The translations under genes were made by a program, and so were the position numbers. DNA of 64,000 nt from Achromobacter spanius (GTDB lineage Bacteria; Pseudomonadota; Gammaproteobacteria; Burkholderiales; Burkholderiaceae_B), in the NCBI RefSeq assembly GCF_002812705.1, contig NZ_CP025030.1:3162001-3226000 (forward strand). Reading direction: 5' to 3'. The notes beneath the pieces were generated by a model. That model did no database searches, was not told the DNA's origin, and saw only the letters and a program-made list of their open reading frames with translations. Of the stretch, positions 21,810 through 32,410 are shown piece by piece; within the stretch, counting starts at the first letter, position 1, and every line of letters starts with the position of its first letter.

Positions 21810-22411
21810 TGACGTCCACCGTGCCCGCCTCCGACTCCGCCCGCATGACCGTCGACATGACGGCCGACGACTACGCCGAGTTCGCCGCCTATGTGTACAG
21901 GCGCCCCGAACTGCGCCGGCGTCGTTACCGGTCGCACCTGCGCTTTGGTGTCCTGATGATCGTGGCGCTCTTCGCCTACCTGGTCTGGCAGACCTGGGAC
22001 GGCAAGGGGCCCAACTGGTCGCAGATGCTGCCCGTGTATTTCGAGGGGCTGGCGGTGGGCCTGGGCATTCTGGTGCTGTTGGCGCTGGCCTATGAGTTCG
22101 CGCTGCCGCCGCTGGTGCGGATGAACACGCGCCGCATGCTGAACAAGCAGCCCGACGACTTGTTCCTGGGCCGGCATCAGCTCGACTTCGGGCCCGAGGG
22201 CATTCTGGACACCACCGCCCGCGCCTCCGGGCGCATGGAGTGGTCGGATATCCGGCGCGTCGAGGAAACCCCGCAGCACCTGTACGTCATTCTGGGCACC
22301 TTGCAGGGCGTGATCATTCCCAAGCGCGGCCAGGACATCACCACGCTGGCCGCGGTGCGCGCGCAATTGCGCACGCATGTCGCCGACACCCAGCTTGCTC
22401 CGTCCGCCTGA
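21809..22411 (+). CDS. YcxB-like membrane protein
   Basis: A 200-residue protein with two membrane helices (about 45-63 and 75-95) and a C-terminal cytoplasmic domain of the YcxB type (FGPEGI, WSDIRRVEE, VIIPKR). The function of this family is unknown. It is translationally linked to parE (TAATG overlap) and lies 46 bp before parC, so all three are probably one transcript. Why a membrane protein sits between the topoisomerase IV subunits is not clear from sequence. Confidence 0.8.
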
Positions 22412-22457
22412 AGGCGCATTGACGCCGTTTCGATGAAATTGTCTACCTGAATACAAC

Positions 22458-24794
22458 ATGACCGATAGCAATCAACCCGGCCTGTTCGACCCCACCCCGC
22501 CCGATGGCGACGGCGATGGCGATGCCAATGCCGCCATCACGCTGGCGCGCTACGCGGAACAGGCCTATCTGGACTACGCGGTCTCCGTCGTGCGCGGCCG
22601 CGCCTTGCCCGACGTGGGCGACGGGCAAAAGCCCGTGCAACGCCGCATCCTGTTTGCCATGCAGGCGATGGGGCTGGCCGCTGGCGCCAAGCCGGTGAAG
22701 TCCGCGCGCGTCGTGGGCGACGTGCTGGGTAAGTACCACCCGCACGGCGACCAGGCCGCCTACGACGCCATGGTCCGCATGGCACAGGACTTTTCGCTGC
22801 GCTATCCGCTGATCGACGGCCAGGGCAACTTCGGTTCGCGCGACGGCGACAACGCCGCCGCCATGCGATACACCGAAGCGCGCCTGACGCCTATCGCCAA
22901 GCTGCTGCTGGATGAGCTGGACGAAGGCACGGTCGATTTCGTGCCCAACTACGACGGCAGCCAGGAAGAGCCGCAGATGCTGCCCGCGCGCTTGCCGGTG
23001 ATGCTGCTGAACGGCGCGTCCGGCATTGCGGTCGGCATGGCCACCGAGATTCCGTCGCACAACCTGCGTGAAGTGGCGCAAGCCTGCGTGGCGCTGATCA
23101 AGCAGCCGCAATTGCCGGACGCCGAACTGCACGCCATGATTCCCGGGCCGGACTTTGCAGGCGGCGGCCAGATCATCACTCCCGCGGCCGACATCGCGCA
23201 AATCTATGGCGGTGGCCGTGGCTCGCTGAAGGTGCGCGCGCGCTGGACGTTCGAAGAAATGGCGCGCGGCCAATGGCAACTGGTTATCACCGAACTGCCG
23301 CCGGGCACGTCGGGCCAGAAAGTGCTGGAAGAGATCGAGGAAATCACCAATCCGAAGATCAAGTCCGGCAAGAAGAGCCTGACGCCCGAGCAGACCCAGG
23401 CCAAGGCGGTGATGCTGAACCTGCTGGACGCCGTGCGCGACGAATCCGGCAAGGATGCGGCCGTGCGCCTGGTGTTTGAACCGAAGACCTCGCGCGTGGA
23501 CCGTGACGAATTCGTCAACACGCTGCTGGCCCAGACCAGCATGGAAAGCAGCGCGTCGATCAACCTGGTGTGCATCGGCACGGATGGCCGCCCGCGTCAG
23601 AAGGGCCTGCGCGACATCCTGGTTGAATGGGTGGCGTTCCGCACCAACACGGTCGTGCGCCGCACGCGATTCCGCCTGGACAAGGTCACTGACCGGATCC
23701 ACGTGCTGGAAGGCCGCATGCTGGTCTACCTGAATGTGGACGAAGTCATCCAGACCATCCGCGAATCCGACGAGCCGCGCGCCGCGCTGATGGAACGCTT
23801 CAAGCTGTCCGAGCGCCAGGCGGAAGACATTCTGGAAATGCGCTTGCGTCAGTTGGCCCGTCTTGAAGGCTTCAAGATCGAGCAGGAACTGGCCGACAAG
23901 CGCAAGGACCAGATTTCGCTGCAAGAGCTGCTGGACAATCCCACGACGCTCAAGCGCCTGTTGATCAAGGAAATCGAGGCCGACGCCAAGCAATATGGCG
24001 ACGACCGCCGCACCCTGATCGAAACGGCCGAACGCGCCGTGCTGGAAACCAAGGTGCTGGACGAACCGGTCACCGTGATCGTCTCGCAAAAGGGCTGGCT
24101 GCGCGCCCGCCAGGGCCATGGCCACGACGCTGCGCAATTCACCTTCAAGCAGGGCGATGACCTGTACGGCGCCTTCGAATGCCGCACCACCGACACGCTG
24201 ATCGCCATGGGCGACAACGGCCGGGTGTATTCGGTACCGGTCGGCGGGCTGCCGTCCGCACGGGGCGATGGCCAGCCGGTCACGACCATGATCGATCTGG
24301 AATCGGGCACGCGCATCGTGCATACCATTGCCGCGGCGCCGGATTCCCGCTGGCTGCTGGCCACGCGCGGCGGCTACGGCTTTGCGGCCAAGCTGTCCGA
24401 CATGGTCAGCCGCCAACGGGCGGGCAAGCAGTTCATCACGCTGGAAGCCGGCGATGAAATGCTGCGCCCGGTGCCGCTGTTCGTGGGCGCCACGCAACTG
24501 GCCTTGCTGTCGGCCAAGGGCAAGTTCCTGGTGTTCGGCCTGGATGAATGCAAGTCCTTGTCCGGCGGCGGCCGCGGCACCATCCTGATGGGCCTGGATG
24601 CGTCCGACAAGCTGGATCAAACGGTGCCGATCGGTGCTCGCGGCCTGCGCGCCACGGGCATTTACCGCAACAAGCTCACCGAGGACATCCTGGCGGGCGA
24701 CGCCTTGGCGCCCTATGTGGGCAAGCGCGCGCGCAAGGGCCGTCAGCTGGATGTGCGTCCCAAGCAGCCGGTGCTGTCGCCGGTACTGGGGTAG
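22458..24794 (+). CDS. parC: DNA topoisomerase IV subunit A
   Basis: DNA cleavage subunit of topoisomerase IV, 778 residues. The catalytic tyrosine is Tyr138 in AAMRYTEAR. The quinolone-resistance region reads [14 protein letters not shown]: the usual serine position is Gln99 and the acidic anchor is Asp103. The C-terminal beta-pinwheel (about 520-760) has [13 protein letters not shown] blades. Full length and intact. Confidence 0.96.
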   Translation: MTDSNQPGLFDPTPPDGDGDGDANAAITLARYAEQAYLDYAVSVVRGRALPDVGDGQKPVQRRILFAMQAMGLAAGAKPVKSARVVGDVLGKYHPHGDQAAYDAMVRMAQDFSLRYPLIDGQGNFGSRDGDNAAAMRYTEARLTPIAKLLLDELDEGTVDFVPNYDGSQEEPQMLPARLPVMLLNGASGIAVGMATEIPSHNLREVAQACVALIKQPQLPDAELHAMIPGPDFAGGGQIITPAADIAQIYGGGRGSLKVRARWTFEEMARGQWQLVITELPPGTSGQKVLEEIEEITNPKIKSGKKSLTPEQTQAKAVMLNLLDAVRDESGKDAAVRLVFEPKTSRVDRDEFVNTLLAQTSMESSASINLVCIGTDGRPRQKGLRDILVEWVAFRTNTVVRRTRFRLDKVTDRIHVLEGRMLVYLNVDEVIQTIRESDEPRAALMERFKLSERQAEDILEMRLRQLARLEGFKIEQELADKRKDQISLQELLDNPTTLKRLLIKEIEADAKQYGDDRRTLIETAERAVLETKVLDEPVTVIVSQKGWLRARQGHGHDAAQFTFKQGDDLYGAFECRTTDTLIAMGDNGRVYSVPVGGLPSARGDGQPVTTMIDLESGTRIVHTIAAAPDSRWLLATRGGYGFAAKLSDMVSRQRAGKQFITLEAGDEMLRPVPLFVGATQLALLSAKGKFLVFGLDECKSLSGGGRGTILMGLDASDKLDQTVPIGARGLRATGIYRNKLTEDILAGDALAPYVGKRARKGRQLDVRPKQPVLSPVLG

Positions 24795-24851
24795 GGCAGG
24801 CGCGGGGGGCGCGGCCTTGCCTCGCCCCGCTAGCCAACAGGCTTCCACGTC

Positions 24852-26105
24852 ATGCACACCTTCACGCACCCAGGGCTTGTGCAGCCGTCATCCGGGCGCC
24901 TGGCGCATGTGGACGCGCTGCGCGGCTTTGCGCTCTTTGGCATCCTGATCGTGAACATCGGCGTTTTCTCGTCGCCGTTCTATGGCGCGGGCGTGGCTGA
25001 CCCGGTCTATTCGCGTCCGGTGGATCTGGGCGTGCGCTGGCTTATCGCGTGGCTCTTCGAGACCAAGTTCTACCTGCTGTTCTCGTTCCTGTTCGGCTAC
25101 AGCTTCACCTTGCAGATGGCGGCGGCCGAGCGCGACCAAGCCGCCTTTGCGCCGCGATTCCTGCGTCGCCTGGCCGGGCTGGCTGTGTTGGGGGCCGCAC
25201 ACGCCGTGTTGTTCTACCAGGGTGACATTCTGGTGACCTATGCGCTGCTGGGGCTGGGCTTGCTGGGATGCCGGTCCATGGCGCCCCAGCGCGCATTGTG
25301 CGTGGCGTTGTGGCTGATCGTGCTGACGGCGTCGGTGTGGGCGCTGCTGGGTTGGCTCAGCTTCCTGGACCCCGTGCCAGCGGGCTATCTGGCGCAATAC
25401 AAGGCGCAGGCGCTGGCGGCCATCGAGGCCTATCGCGGCGACATCGGCTCCACCGTCGCGCAGCACGTCCATGAACTGACCACCAGCGTCTGGTTCATGG
25501 TCTTGTTCGTGCAAGGCCCGTTCGTCTTTGCGATGTTTTTGATCGGCTACGCGCTGGGTCGACGCAATGCGTTGGCGGACCCCTGGGCGCGGCCGGGCGT
25601 GTTGTGGCTGCTGTGTGCGTTGGGCCTGCTACCGGGCCTGGCCGGCTCGGCGCTGTACGCCACGTCGTCTCTGCCAGTTGCCGGCGCGGCCTGGGAATTG
25701 CCCGGGCTGGCCGCCGACCTCTTGACGGCGCCGCTGCTCAGCATGTCGTATGCGGCTCTCTTCCTGCTGGCGTGGCGCACGCGAGTGATTGGGCGCGCGT
25801 TGCGATGGCTGGCGCCCGCCGGGCGGATGGCGCTAAGCAACTACCTGATGCAATCCGTCGTCTGCGCCTTTCTGTTTACCGGCTGGGGCCTGCGTCTCTT
25901 CGCATCGGTCTCGCCCCTGGCGACCGTCGGGATCGCGGTGGCGATTTTCGCGGCGCAGTTGCCATGGTCCGCATGGTGGTTGCGGCACCATGCCTACGGC
26001 CCGGTTGAATGGTTGCTGCGCGCGCTCACCATCGGGGCCTTGCCGCCCTGGCGCCGACGCTGCCGCATCCACAGGCCCGCCAGCAACAGCAAGGCCGGCA
26101 GGTAA
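24852..26105 (+). CDS. DUF418 multi-spanning membrane protein
   Basis: A 417-residue inner-membrane protein starting near RLAHVDALRGFALFGI, the hallmark of the DUF418/YeiB family. It has about ten helices and the C-terminal family motif GPVEWLLRALT. Function unknown; members are often linked to envelope or transport roles. About 25 basic residues follow that motif, encoded where the gene runs 112 bp into the 3' end of the convergent TRAP permease gene. Confidence 0.85.
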   Translation: MHTFTHPGLVQPSSGRLAHVDALRGFALFGILIVNIGVFSSPFYGAGVADPVYSRPVDLGVRWLIAWLFETKFYLLFSFLFGYSFTLQMAAAERDQAAFAPRFLRRLAGLAVLGAAHAVLFYQGDILVTYALLGLGLLGCRSMAPQRALCVALWLIVLTASVWALLGWLSFLDPVPAGYLAQYKAQALAAIEAYRGDIGSTVAQHVHELTTSVWFMVLFVQGPFVFAMFLIGYALGRRNALADPWARPGVLWLLCALGLLPGLAGSALYATSSLPVAGAAWELPGLAADLLTAPLLSMSYAALFLLAWRTRVIGRALRWLAPAGRMALSNYLMQSVVCAFLFTGWGLRLFASVSPLATVGIAVAIFAAQLPWSAWWLRHHAYGPVEWLLRALTIGALPPWRRRCRIHRPASNSKAGR

Positions 26106-28624
26106 ACCCAGTAATCCGACCAACGCCTCGGGTTCGGCGCTTTCACTTCGACGACGTCCCAGCCTTGCTCCCAGCCGGAACGTTGCGCGCGGCTGCCAAA
26201 CCGCACCCCACCAATTTGGGTTTGGTCACCCAGGCTCATCAGCGTTACTCCGGCTTCCGCCAGACGGCGGCGGCCGGCGTCGGGGGCGTCAGCGCCTGTC
26301 TGCAGGGAGGGCAAGGCCACGGCAACGGTTTTGGTCAGTTCATCGCCTTCCAGATTGATGCCGCGCAGTACCACGGTCAGGCGGCCGTTGTCGGGCATGG
26401 CGGCGGCAATCGTCTGCATGTCGGCGGCTGGGCGGCTTTCGTACTGCGGCGCGAAGTGGTCCATGAACCAGTCGGGGCGAAACAGCATGAAGGTGACCAG
26501 CAGCAGCACACCCACCTCGGCCCAGGTGCAGCGCGTGCGGAACCACCGCATGGTGGCCGCCGCGAACGTCAGCGACGCCAAGGTGGCGCCCGCCACCACC
26601 AGTGCCAGTTCCCACCCGTAGTTGACGTCGATCAGCAGTAGGGCGGGATTGAACACGAACATGAACGGCAGAATGGCGGTGCGCGCGGCATAGGTCACGC
26701 CCTGGATGCCGGTCTTGATCGGGTCTTCACCAGAGATCGCCGCGGCGGCGAAGGTGGCCAAGCCCACGGGCGGGGTGATGTCGGCCATGATGCCGTAATA
26801 GAACACGAACATATGCACGGCAATCAGCGGGATCACCAGGCCGCTTTGCGCGCCCAGTTCCACCACGACGGGCGCCATCAGCGTTGCCATCAGGATGTAG
26901 TTGGCCGTGGTGGGCATGCCCAACCCCAGCACCAGGCAGACCAGCGCGGTGAAGATCAGCATCAACAGCACGTTGCCCATCGACACCAGTTCCACGAAGG
27001 CGGTCATGCGCAGGCCCAGGCCGGTCAAGGTGATGGCGCCGACAATCAGGCCGGCCGTGCCGCAGGCAATGGCGATGCCGATCATGTTGCGCGCGCCGTC
27101 TTGCAGGCCGCCGATGGCGTCGTGCCAGCCATGCCGCCAAGCCGGGGCGGCATCCTGTTTGCGGAACCAGGCAATCAGCGGCCGTTGCGTGACCATCTGG
27201 AACAGCATGGCCATGGCTGCCCAAAAGGCCGATAGCCCGGCGGATAGTTCTTCCACGCTCAGGCACCACACAAGAATGCCGATGGGAATCAGGAAATACA
27301 GCCCGGCGCGCACCGTCGGCCAGGGCTGCGGGCGCACAGGGTGGTTGACGTCAATGTCTTGCGGCAGGTCGGGGTGGGCGGCGGCGATGCGCAGCAGCCA
27401 CACGTACAGGGCCGCCAACAAGGTCAGCAGCACCCAGATGGCGGCCGCGCCCGCCACGGCCTGTACGCCGGTGCCTATCCAATAGGCCGCGCCCATCACC
27501 AGCAGCGTGCCGCTGATGCCCATGCCCCATCCCGCCAGCTTTTGCAGCGGCGTGCGCGACGGGCCAGCCGCCATCATGGGTTGGATGCCCAGCTTCAGCG
27601 CTTCCAGATGGACGATGTAGAACAGCGCAATGTACGAAATCGACGCCGGCAGAAGGGCGTGGCGGATGATGTCGGTGTAGGGAATGCCCACGTATTCGAT
27701 CATCAGGAACGCCGCCGCGCCCATCACGGGCGGCATGATCTGGCCGTTGACCGAAGACGCCGTCTCAATCGCGCCCGCCCGCACGCCGCCGTAGCCCGCC
27801 TTCTTCATGAGGGGAATGGTGAAGATGCCACCCGTGACCACATTGGCCACCGACGACGCGGACACCAGCCCGTTGACGGCCGAGGACACCACGGCCACTT
27901 TGGCCGGCCCGCCCCGCAGGTGGCCCAGCAGCGCGAACGAGACCTGCATCATGTAGTTGCCCGCACCGCACTTGTCCAGCAACGAGCCCAACAGCACGAA
28001 GATGAAGATGTAGGACACGGATACGCCCAACGCCACGCCATACACGCCTTCAGTGGTGAGCCACATGTGCGACATCAGGCGTTCCAGCGAGGCGCCTCGG
28101 TGCGCCAGCACGTCGGGCAGCCAGGGGCCGGCCAGCGCGTAGGCCACGAACACCAGGCCCAGCACGGTCATGGGCAGGCCAAGCGCGCGGCGCGTTACTT
28201 CAAGCAGCAGCGCCAGGCCCACGACGGCGGTACCCACGTCCATGGGCGTGGGTTGACCGGGGCGGCCCGCCAGTTCGTTATAGAAAACATAGAGATAGCT
28301 ACCGCAAAAGCCGGCCGCCAATGCCAGCACCCAGTCAAACCAGGGCATGCGGTCGCGCGGCGAGCGCTTGCTGGCCGGGTAGGCCAGATAGCCCAGGAAC
28401 ATGGCGACGCCCAGATGCAGGGCGCGCGCCTCGGTGTCGTTGAAGATGCCCCAGTTGAACGAGAAAGGCAGCGGCGATGCGTACCAGAGCTGGAAGAACG
28501 ACCAGGCCAGCGCGCCCGCGGCCAGCGTGGCGCCGGCGATGCCGCCCGCGTTGCGGCCGCCTCGGTCGACATCGGCCACGAGCTGTTCCAGGTCCGGGGC
28601 CGACGTATGCGGCGCTTTTGTCAT
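25994..28624 (-). CDS. TRAP transporter fused 4TM/12TM permease
   Basis: An 876-residue permease joining the small (DctQ-like) and large (DctM-like) TRAP membrane subunits, followed by a C-terminal DUF3394-type extension (about 700-876). Such fused permeases pair with TAXI binding proteins, and one is encoded just upstream. It is a proton- or sodium-driven importer of organic acids or amino-acid-like solutes. GGGGAAA precedes the ATG. It is the last gene of the minus-strand unit that starts at the RpiR regulator. Confidence 0.92.
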   Translation of the reverse strand: MTKAPHTSAPDLEQLVADVDRGGRNAGGIAGATLAAGALAWSFFQLWYASPLPFSFNWGIFNDTEARALHLGVAMFLGYLAYPASKRSPRDRMPWFDWVLALAAGFCGSYLYVFYNELAGRPGQPTPMDVGTAVVGLALLLEVTRRALGLPMTVLGLVFVAYALAGPWLPDVLAHRGASLERLMSHMWLTTEGVYGVALGVSVSYIFIFVLLGSLLDKCGAGNYMMQVSFALLGHLRGGPAKVAVVSSAVNGLVSASSVANVVTGGIFTIPLMKKAGYGGVRAGAIETASSVNGQIMPPVMGAAAFLMIEYVGIPYTDIIRHALLPASISYIALFYIVHLEALKLGIQPMMAAGPSRTPLQKLAGWGMGISGTLLVMGAAYWIGTGVQAVAGAAAIWVLLTLLAALYVWLLRIAAAHPDLPQDIDVNHPVRPQPWPTVRAGLYFLIPIGILVWCLSVEELSAGLSAFWAAMAMLFQMVTQRPLIAWFRKQDAAPAWRHGWHDAIGGLQDGARNMIGIAIACGTAGLIVGAITLTGLGLRMTAFVELVSMGNVLLMLIFTALVCLVLGLGMPTTANYILMATLMAPVVVELGAQSGLVIPLIAVHMFVFYYGIMADITPPVGLATFAAAAISGEDPIKTGIQGVTYAARTAILPFMFVFNPALLLIDVNYGWELALVVAGATLASLTFAAATMRWFRTRCTWAEVGVLLLVTFMLFRPDWFMDHFAPQYESRPAADMQTIAAAMPDNGRLTVVLRGINLEGDELTKTVAVALPSLQTGADAPDAGRRRLAEAGVTLMSLGDQTQIGGVRFGSRAQRSGWEQGWDVVEVKAPNPRRWSDYWVYLPALLLLAGLWMRQRRRQGGKAPMVSARSNHSTGP

Positions 28625-28725
28625 GAATTTCCCCTACGTGTCATGGCGCGCGCCGTCTGGGCGGCGCGCGCTGATTCCTGGCGTGCGGCAGTCGCGCGCC
28701 GGCAAGGCCTTGAAGCAGGCGCTTT

Positions 28726-29730
28726 TTAAAGCAGGCCTTTTTCCTTGAAGTACTTTTCAGCGCCCGGATGCAAGGGCGCCGACAAGCCGTTCTTCACCAT
28801 GTCGGCGGGCTTCAGGTTGGCGAATGCCGGATGCAGTTTCTTGAAGTCGTCGAAGTTGTCGAACACCGCCTTGACCACGGTGTAGACGGTGGCATCCGGC
28901 ACGTCGGCCGACGTGACGAACGTGGCGGTGACGCCGTACGTCTTGGTCTCGTTGGGGTTGTTCGGATACAGTCCGGCCGGAATGGTGGCGTAAGCGTAAT
29001 AGGGGTACTTTTTGACCAGCGCGTCCACGGCCGGGCCGGTCAGCGACACCAGCTTGGCGCCGCAACTGGTGGTGGGGTCCTGGATGTTGGCCGACGGGTG
29101 GCCCACGCCGTAGAAGAAGCCGTCGATCTTGCCATCGCAAACCGCCGAGCCGTGCTCGTCCGGGCGCAATTCCGACGCCAGCGCAAAGTCCTTCATCGTC
29201 CAGCCCATCGTGGCCAGCAGTTCTTCCATCGACGAGCGCGTGCCCGAACCCGGGTTGCCGACGTTGAAGCGCTTGCCCTTCAGGTCTTCAAAGGTCTTGA
29301 TATTCGCGTCCTTGCGCGTCACGACCGTGAACGGTTCGGGGTGGATCGAAAATACCGAGCGCAGCTTGGTGAACGGGCCCGCTTGTTTGAATTGCCCTTC
29401 GCCGTTGTAGGCGTTGAAGCCGACGTCGGACTGCACAACGCCCAGATCAAGTTCGCCGGCCTTGATGGTGTTGGCGTTGAAGACCGATCCCCCGGTGGAT
29501 TCAACCGAACAACGGATGCCATGCGTCGCCCGGTCCTTGTTCACCAGGCGGCAGATGGCGCCGCCCGCGGCGTAGTAGACGCCCGTGACGCCTCCCGTGC
29601 CGATACTGACGAACTTCTGTTGGGCGGCGGCGGGTGCCGGCGCCGTGGACAGCAAAGCCGTGGCCAGGCCCGCCGCGGCGAGCGTCCAGGCGTTGCGATG
29701 GCCCAATGGGTGTTTGACGGACGTGGTCAT
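28726..29730 (-). CDS. TAXI-family TRAP solute-binding protein
   Basis: A 334-residue periplasmic binding protein with a signal peptide ending AAAQ (about residue 37), then the TAXI signature [16 protein letters not shown] at the start of the mature chain. It delivers its solute to the fused TRAP permease encoded 101 bp downstream. AGGAG lies just before the ATG. Ligand unknown; other TAXI proteins bind glutamate-like or dicarboxylate ligands. Confidence 0.93.
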   Translation of the reverse strand: MTTSVKHPLGHRNAWTLAAAGLATALLSTAPAPAAAQQKFVSIGTGGVTGVYYAAGGAICRLVNKDRATHGIRCSVESTGGSVFNANTIKAGELDLGVVQSDVGFNAYNGEGQFKQAGPFTKLRSVFSIHPEPFTVVTRKDANIKTFEDLKGKRFNVGNPGSGTRSSMEELLATMGWTMKDFALASELRPDEHGSAVCDGKIDGFFYGVGHPSANIQDPTTSCGAKLVSLTGPAVDALVKKYPYYAYATIPAGLYPNNPNETKTYGVTATFVTSADVPDATVYTVVKAVFDNFDDFKKLHPAFANLKPADMVKNGLSAPLHPGAEKYFKEKGLL

Positions 29731-29781
29731 GCAAACTCCTTATGGGGTTTTTCCCCGTGAATTACCGGTCTTGGCCGGCGG

Positions 29782-31128
29782 TTAATGTGCCCCGCGTGCT
29801 TGTCCAATGGCGGCGTCGATGGCGCCAGCCAGGCGTTGCGTCAATTGGTCCAGTTCGTCGTCGGAAATAATGAAGGGCGGCGCAAGCAGCACGTGATCGC
29901 CGTGGCGGCCATCAATGGTGCCGCCCATCGGGTAGACCATCAGCCCCTGCGCCATGGCTTCGCGCTTGATGCGCGCATGCAGCGTCAAGGCCGGGTCGAA
30001 CGTCTGCTTGGTGGCCCGGTCCTGCACCAGCTCGATGCCCATGAACAGCCCGCGTCCGCGGATATCGCCCACATGCGGGTGCGCGCCAAATGTCTGTTCC
30101 AGCCGCTGCCGCAAGCCCGCGCCTTGCTCGCGCACGCGCTCCAGCAGCTTGTCGCGGCGGATCACGTCCTGCACGGCAAGCGAGGCGGCGCAGGCAATGG
30201 CGTGGCCCAGATAGGTGTGGCCGTGTTGAAAGAAGCCGCTGCCTTGCTGCATGGCGTCCACGATGCGCCGCTGCGCCATCACGGCGCCGATGGGTTGATA
30301 GCCGCCGCCCAAGCCTTTGGCGATGGTGATCAGGTCGGGCACGATGCCCTCTTGCTCTACCGCGTAGAGCGTGCCGGTGCGCCCCATGCCGCACATCACT
30401 TCGTCGGCGATCAACAGCACCCCATGGCGGTCGCAGACTTCGCGGATACGCCGGAAGTAACCCGGAACGGCCGTGACGGCGCCGGACGTCGCACCCACCA
30501 CCGGCTCGGCCACGAAGGCCATTACGGTGTCCGGCCCCAGCCGTTCAAAGGTCTGCTCCAGTTCAAGCGCCAGGCGCTCGCCATATTGTTCAGCGCTTTC
30601 ACCGGCTTGCTGATCGCGATAGGCGTAGCAGGGCGAAACGTGTTCGACGTCGATCAGCAGCGGCGCGAATTGCGCGCGGCGCCAGGCGTTGCCGCCCACC
30701 GCCAGCGCGCCCAGCGTGTTGCCGTGGTAGCTCTGGCGGCGCGCCACGATATGACGGCGCTGCGGTTGGCCGATTTCCACAAAGTACTGGCGGGCCATCT
30801 TCAAGGCGGCCTCGACGGCTTCGGATCCGCCCGACACAAAGTACGCATGCGAGATGCCTTCCGGCGCATCGGCCACCAGGCGCTCGGCCAGGCGTTCGGC
30901 AACCTCGGTCGTGAAGAAGCTGGTGTGGGCATAGGCCAGCGCGTCGATCTGGGCGTGCATGGCGGCCTGGACGTCGGGGTGGTTATGCCCCAGGCAGGAC
31001 ACGGCCGCGCCGCCCGAGCCGTCAAGATAGGCGCGGCCGGCGCTGTCGTGGACCCATACGCCCTGGCCGCGTACGGCCACGGGCGGGGTCTGACGTAGGG
31101 AACGATGCATGACGTGTGTCTGGCTCAT
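29782..31128 (-). CDS. Class III PLP aminotransferase
   Basis: A 448-residue pyridoxal-phosphate enzyme of the omega-aminotransferase (class III) type: GSEAVEAALK, the aspartate in IADEVMCGMGRTG, and the PLP lysine in TIAKGLGGGYQP. It transfers an amino group from an amine or omega-amino acid to a keto acid. It lies between the RpiR regulator and the TAXI/TRAP genes on the same strand, so its substrate is probably the solute they import. Confidence 0.9.
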   Translation of the reverse strand: MSQTHVMHRSLRQTPPVAVRGQGVWVHDSAGRAYLDGSGGAAVSCLGHNHPDVQAAMHAQIDALAYAHTSFFTTEVAERLAERLVADAPEGISHAYFVSGGSEAVEAALKMARQYFVEIGQPQRRHIVARRQSYHGNTLGALAVGGNAWRRAQFAPLLIDVEHVSPCYAYRDQQAGESAEQYGERLALELEQTFERLGPDTVMAFVAEPVVGATSGAVTAVPGYFRRIREVCDRHGVLLIADEVMCGMGRTGTLYAVEQEGIVPDLITIAKGLGGGYQPIGAVMAQRRIVDAMQQGSGFFQHGHTYLGHAIACAASLAVQDVIRRDKLLERVREQGAGLRQRLEQTFGAHPHVGDIRGRGLFMGIELVQDRATKQTFDPALTLHARIKREAMAQGLMVYPMGGTIDGRHGDHVLLAPPFIISDDELDQLTQRLAGAIDAAIGQARGAH

Positions 31129-31173
31129 GGGTATTCCGTGATGCGTAGAGGGCGTTAGGGGAAAACAGCAGGG

Positions 31174-32151
31174 TCAGCCCGGCCGCCGCGAGGCGGGGGC
31201 GGTCCAGTAAACGTTGTCGGCGCGCAGGCGCTCTTCGACTTCGGTCAGGCGGTTCAGCACGTCGGCGCCGCCACGGGCGGTCAGGCGGGCAATCAGATGT
31301 TCGGCCAGGCCCAACAGGCCGGCGGTGGTATGGAAGAACGAGCCGGGACCCTGGCGCGCGGGCTGGGCTCGGACGCCGTCGCGATCGGGAGGCGCGAATC
31401 GCAGTGTGTGACGGGCTTCCACCGCCAACGGCGACAGCGGGTCATCGGTTAGCGCAATCAGCGCGACGCCGCGCTGCGCCGCCTGGCGGGCCAAGTGCAC
31501 GGTGGCGGTCGGGTAGGGGGCTTGGGAAATGACAATCAGCGCGTCGCCGGCATCCAGGTTGTCAGCCTGCTCGGCGGGGGCTCCGCCCAGGCCGTCTATC
31601 AGCACACTGTTGCGGCGCACCAGTTGGTAGGCGTAGCGCATCTGGAACGCAATGCCAAACGCCGAGCGGGTCCCCAGAAAGCCGACCTGGCGCGCGTTCA
31701 GCAAGGTCTGTACTGCTGCATCAAATTCCGCTGCCGGGTTCAGCGCGCACACCGAGCGCATGGCTTGGATCTGGTAGTCGGTCAGCACGTCGTGGCCGGG
31801 GGCGGCGGGGTCGCCGGCGGCGGCCTGCAAGGCGGCAGCGCGGTCGCGCAGCCCGGGCTCGCCTTGATGACCGGCAAGAGCCTGTTGAAAAGGCTGACGA
31901 AATGCTTCATAGCTGGCATAGCCCAGCGCCCGCGCCAGCCGCAACATGGTGGCGGGCGCCACGCCCAGCGCCCGCGCCAGCCGCAACATGGTGGCGGGCG
32001 CCACGCCCAGCGCTTGCGCCTGCCGGCGCATGGACCACAGTCCAACCTCTGCGGGATGCGCCACCACCCAATGTGCCGCGCGTTGCAGCTCCGGGGGCAG
32101 GTCCTCCAGCTTTTCTTGCAGGGTTGGTATCAGGTGGGAAGGCAGGGGCAT
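31174..32151 (-). CDS. RpiR-family transcriptional regulator with duplicated HTH segment
   Basis: A 325-residue regulator: N-terminal RpiR helix-turn-helix (about 1-90), then a SIS sugar-phosphate-binding-like domain (about 130-265) and a C-terminal tail. The ATG at 32151 is preferred over an upstream TTG. Residues 49-62 (GVAPATMLRLARAL) are repeated exactly at 63-76, from a perfect 42-bp tandem duplication in the DNA. In family members this helix segment occurs once, so DNA binding may be altered. It presumably controls the downstream aminotransferase and TRAP genes. Confidence 0.87.
   Translation of the reverse strand: MPLPSHLIPTLQEKLEDLPPELQRAAHWVVAHPAEVGLWSMRRQAQALGVAPATMLRLARALGVAPATMLRLARALGYASYEAFRQPFQQALAGHQGEPGLRDRAAALQAAAGDPAAPGHDVLTDYQIQAMRSVCALNPAAEFDAAVQTLLNARQVGFLGTRSAFGIAFQMRYAYQLVRRNSVLIDGLGGAPAEQADNLDAGDALIVISQAPYPTATVHLARQAAQRGVALIALTDDPLSPLAVEARHTLRFAPPDRDGVRAQPARQGPGSFFHTTAGLLGLAEHLIARLTARGGADVLNRLTEVEERLRADNVYWTAPASRRPG
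31921..32004. repeat. Exact 42-bp tandem duplication inside the RpiR gene
   Basis: Bases 31921-31962 are repeated without change at 31963-32004, and the first nine bases recur once more (32005-32013). The unit is a multiple of three, so the frame is kept and 14 residues of the DNA-binding region are doubled. Confidence 0.97.
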
Positions 32152-32344
32152 GGGGGCACCGCTAAACAAAAAACAAATGATATATCTGAATATTTCTATA
32201 AAACATCTGTTTTTTATTGGGGCTTTCCACTAGGGTCGGGATGCAGCGCCAAGCCCTTGATGCGACGGCATTAAGTCCAGTAATTCTGCTGCCATCTTCT
32301 GCAATTTCGTGTTCATTTATTTACATCGTGCGGGGGTTTTTTGT

Positions 32345-32373
32345 TTGACGCGAATAGATCGGGCGCATATCAT
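32345..32373 (+). promoter_or_regulatory. Sigma-70-type promoter of the ectoine operon
   Basis: TTGACG (32345-32350) and TATCAT (32368-32373) are 17 bases apart, a near-consensus promoter. Transcription would start near 32380, about 30 bases before the preferred ectR start. The region from here back to the divergent RpiR gene is AT-rich compared with its surroundings. Confidence 0.6.
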
Positions 32374-32410
32374 TCGTGTAGAAATGAATTTGACCGAACC
32401 CTTTTCTTCC

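Noticed and set aside
22443..24869. 808-codon minus-strand open frame opposite parC
   Set aside because: Covers parC exactly in mirror frame; His/Gln/Arg-rich, no motif, no ribosome binding site.
26009..26641. Plus-strand frame beyond the DUF418 gene
   Set aside because: Antisense to the TRAP permease C-terminus, which has the expected DUF3394-type length.
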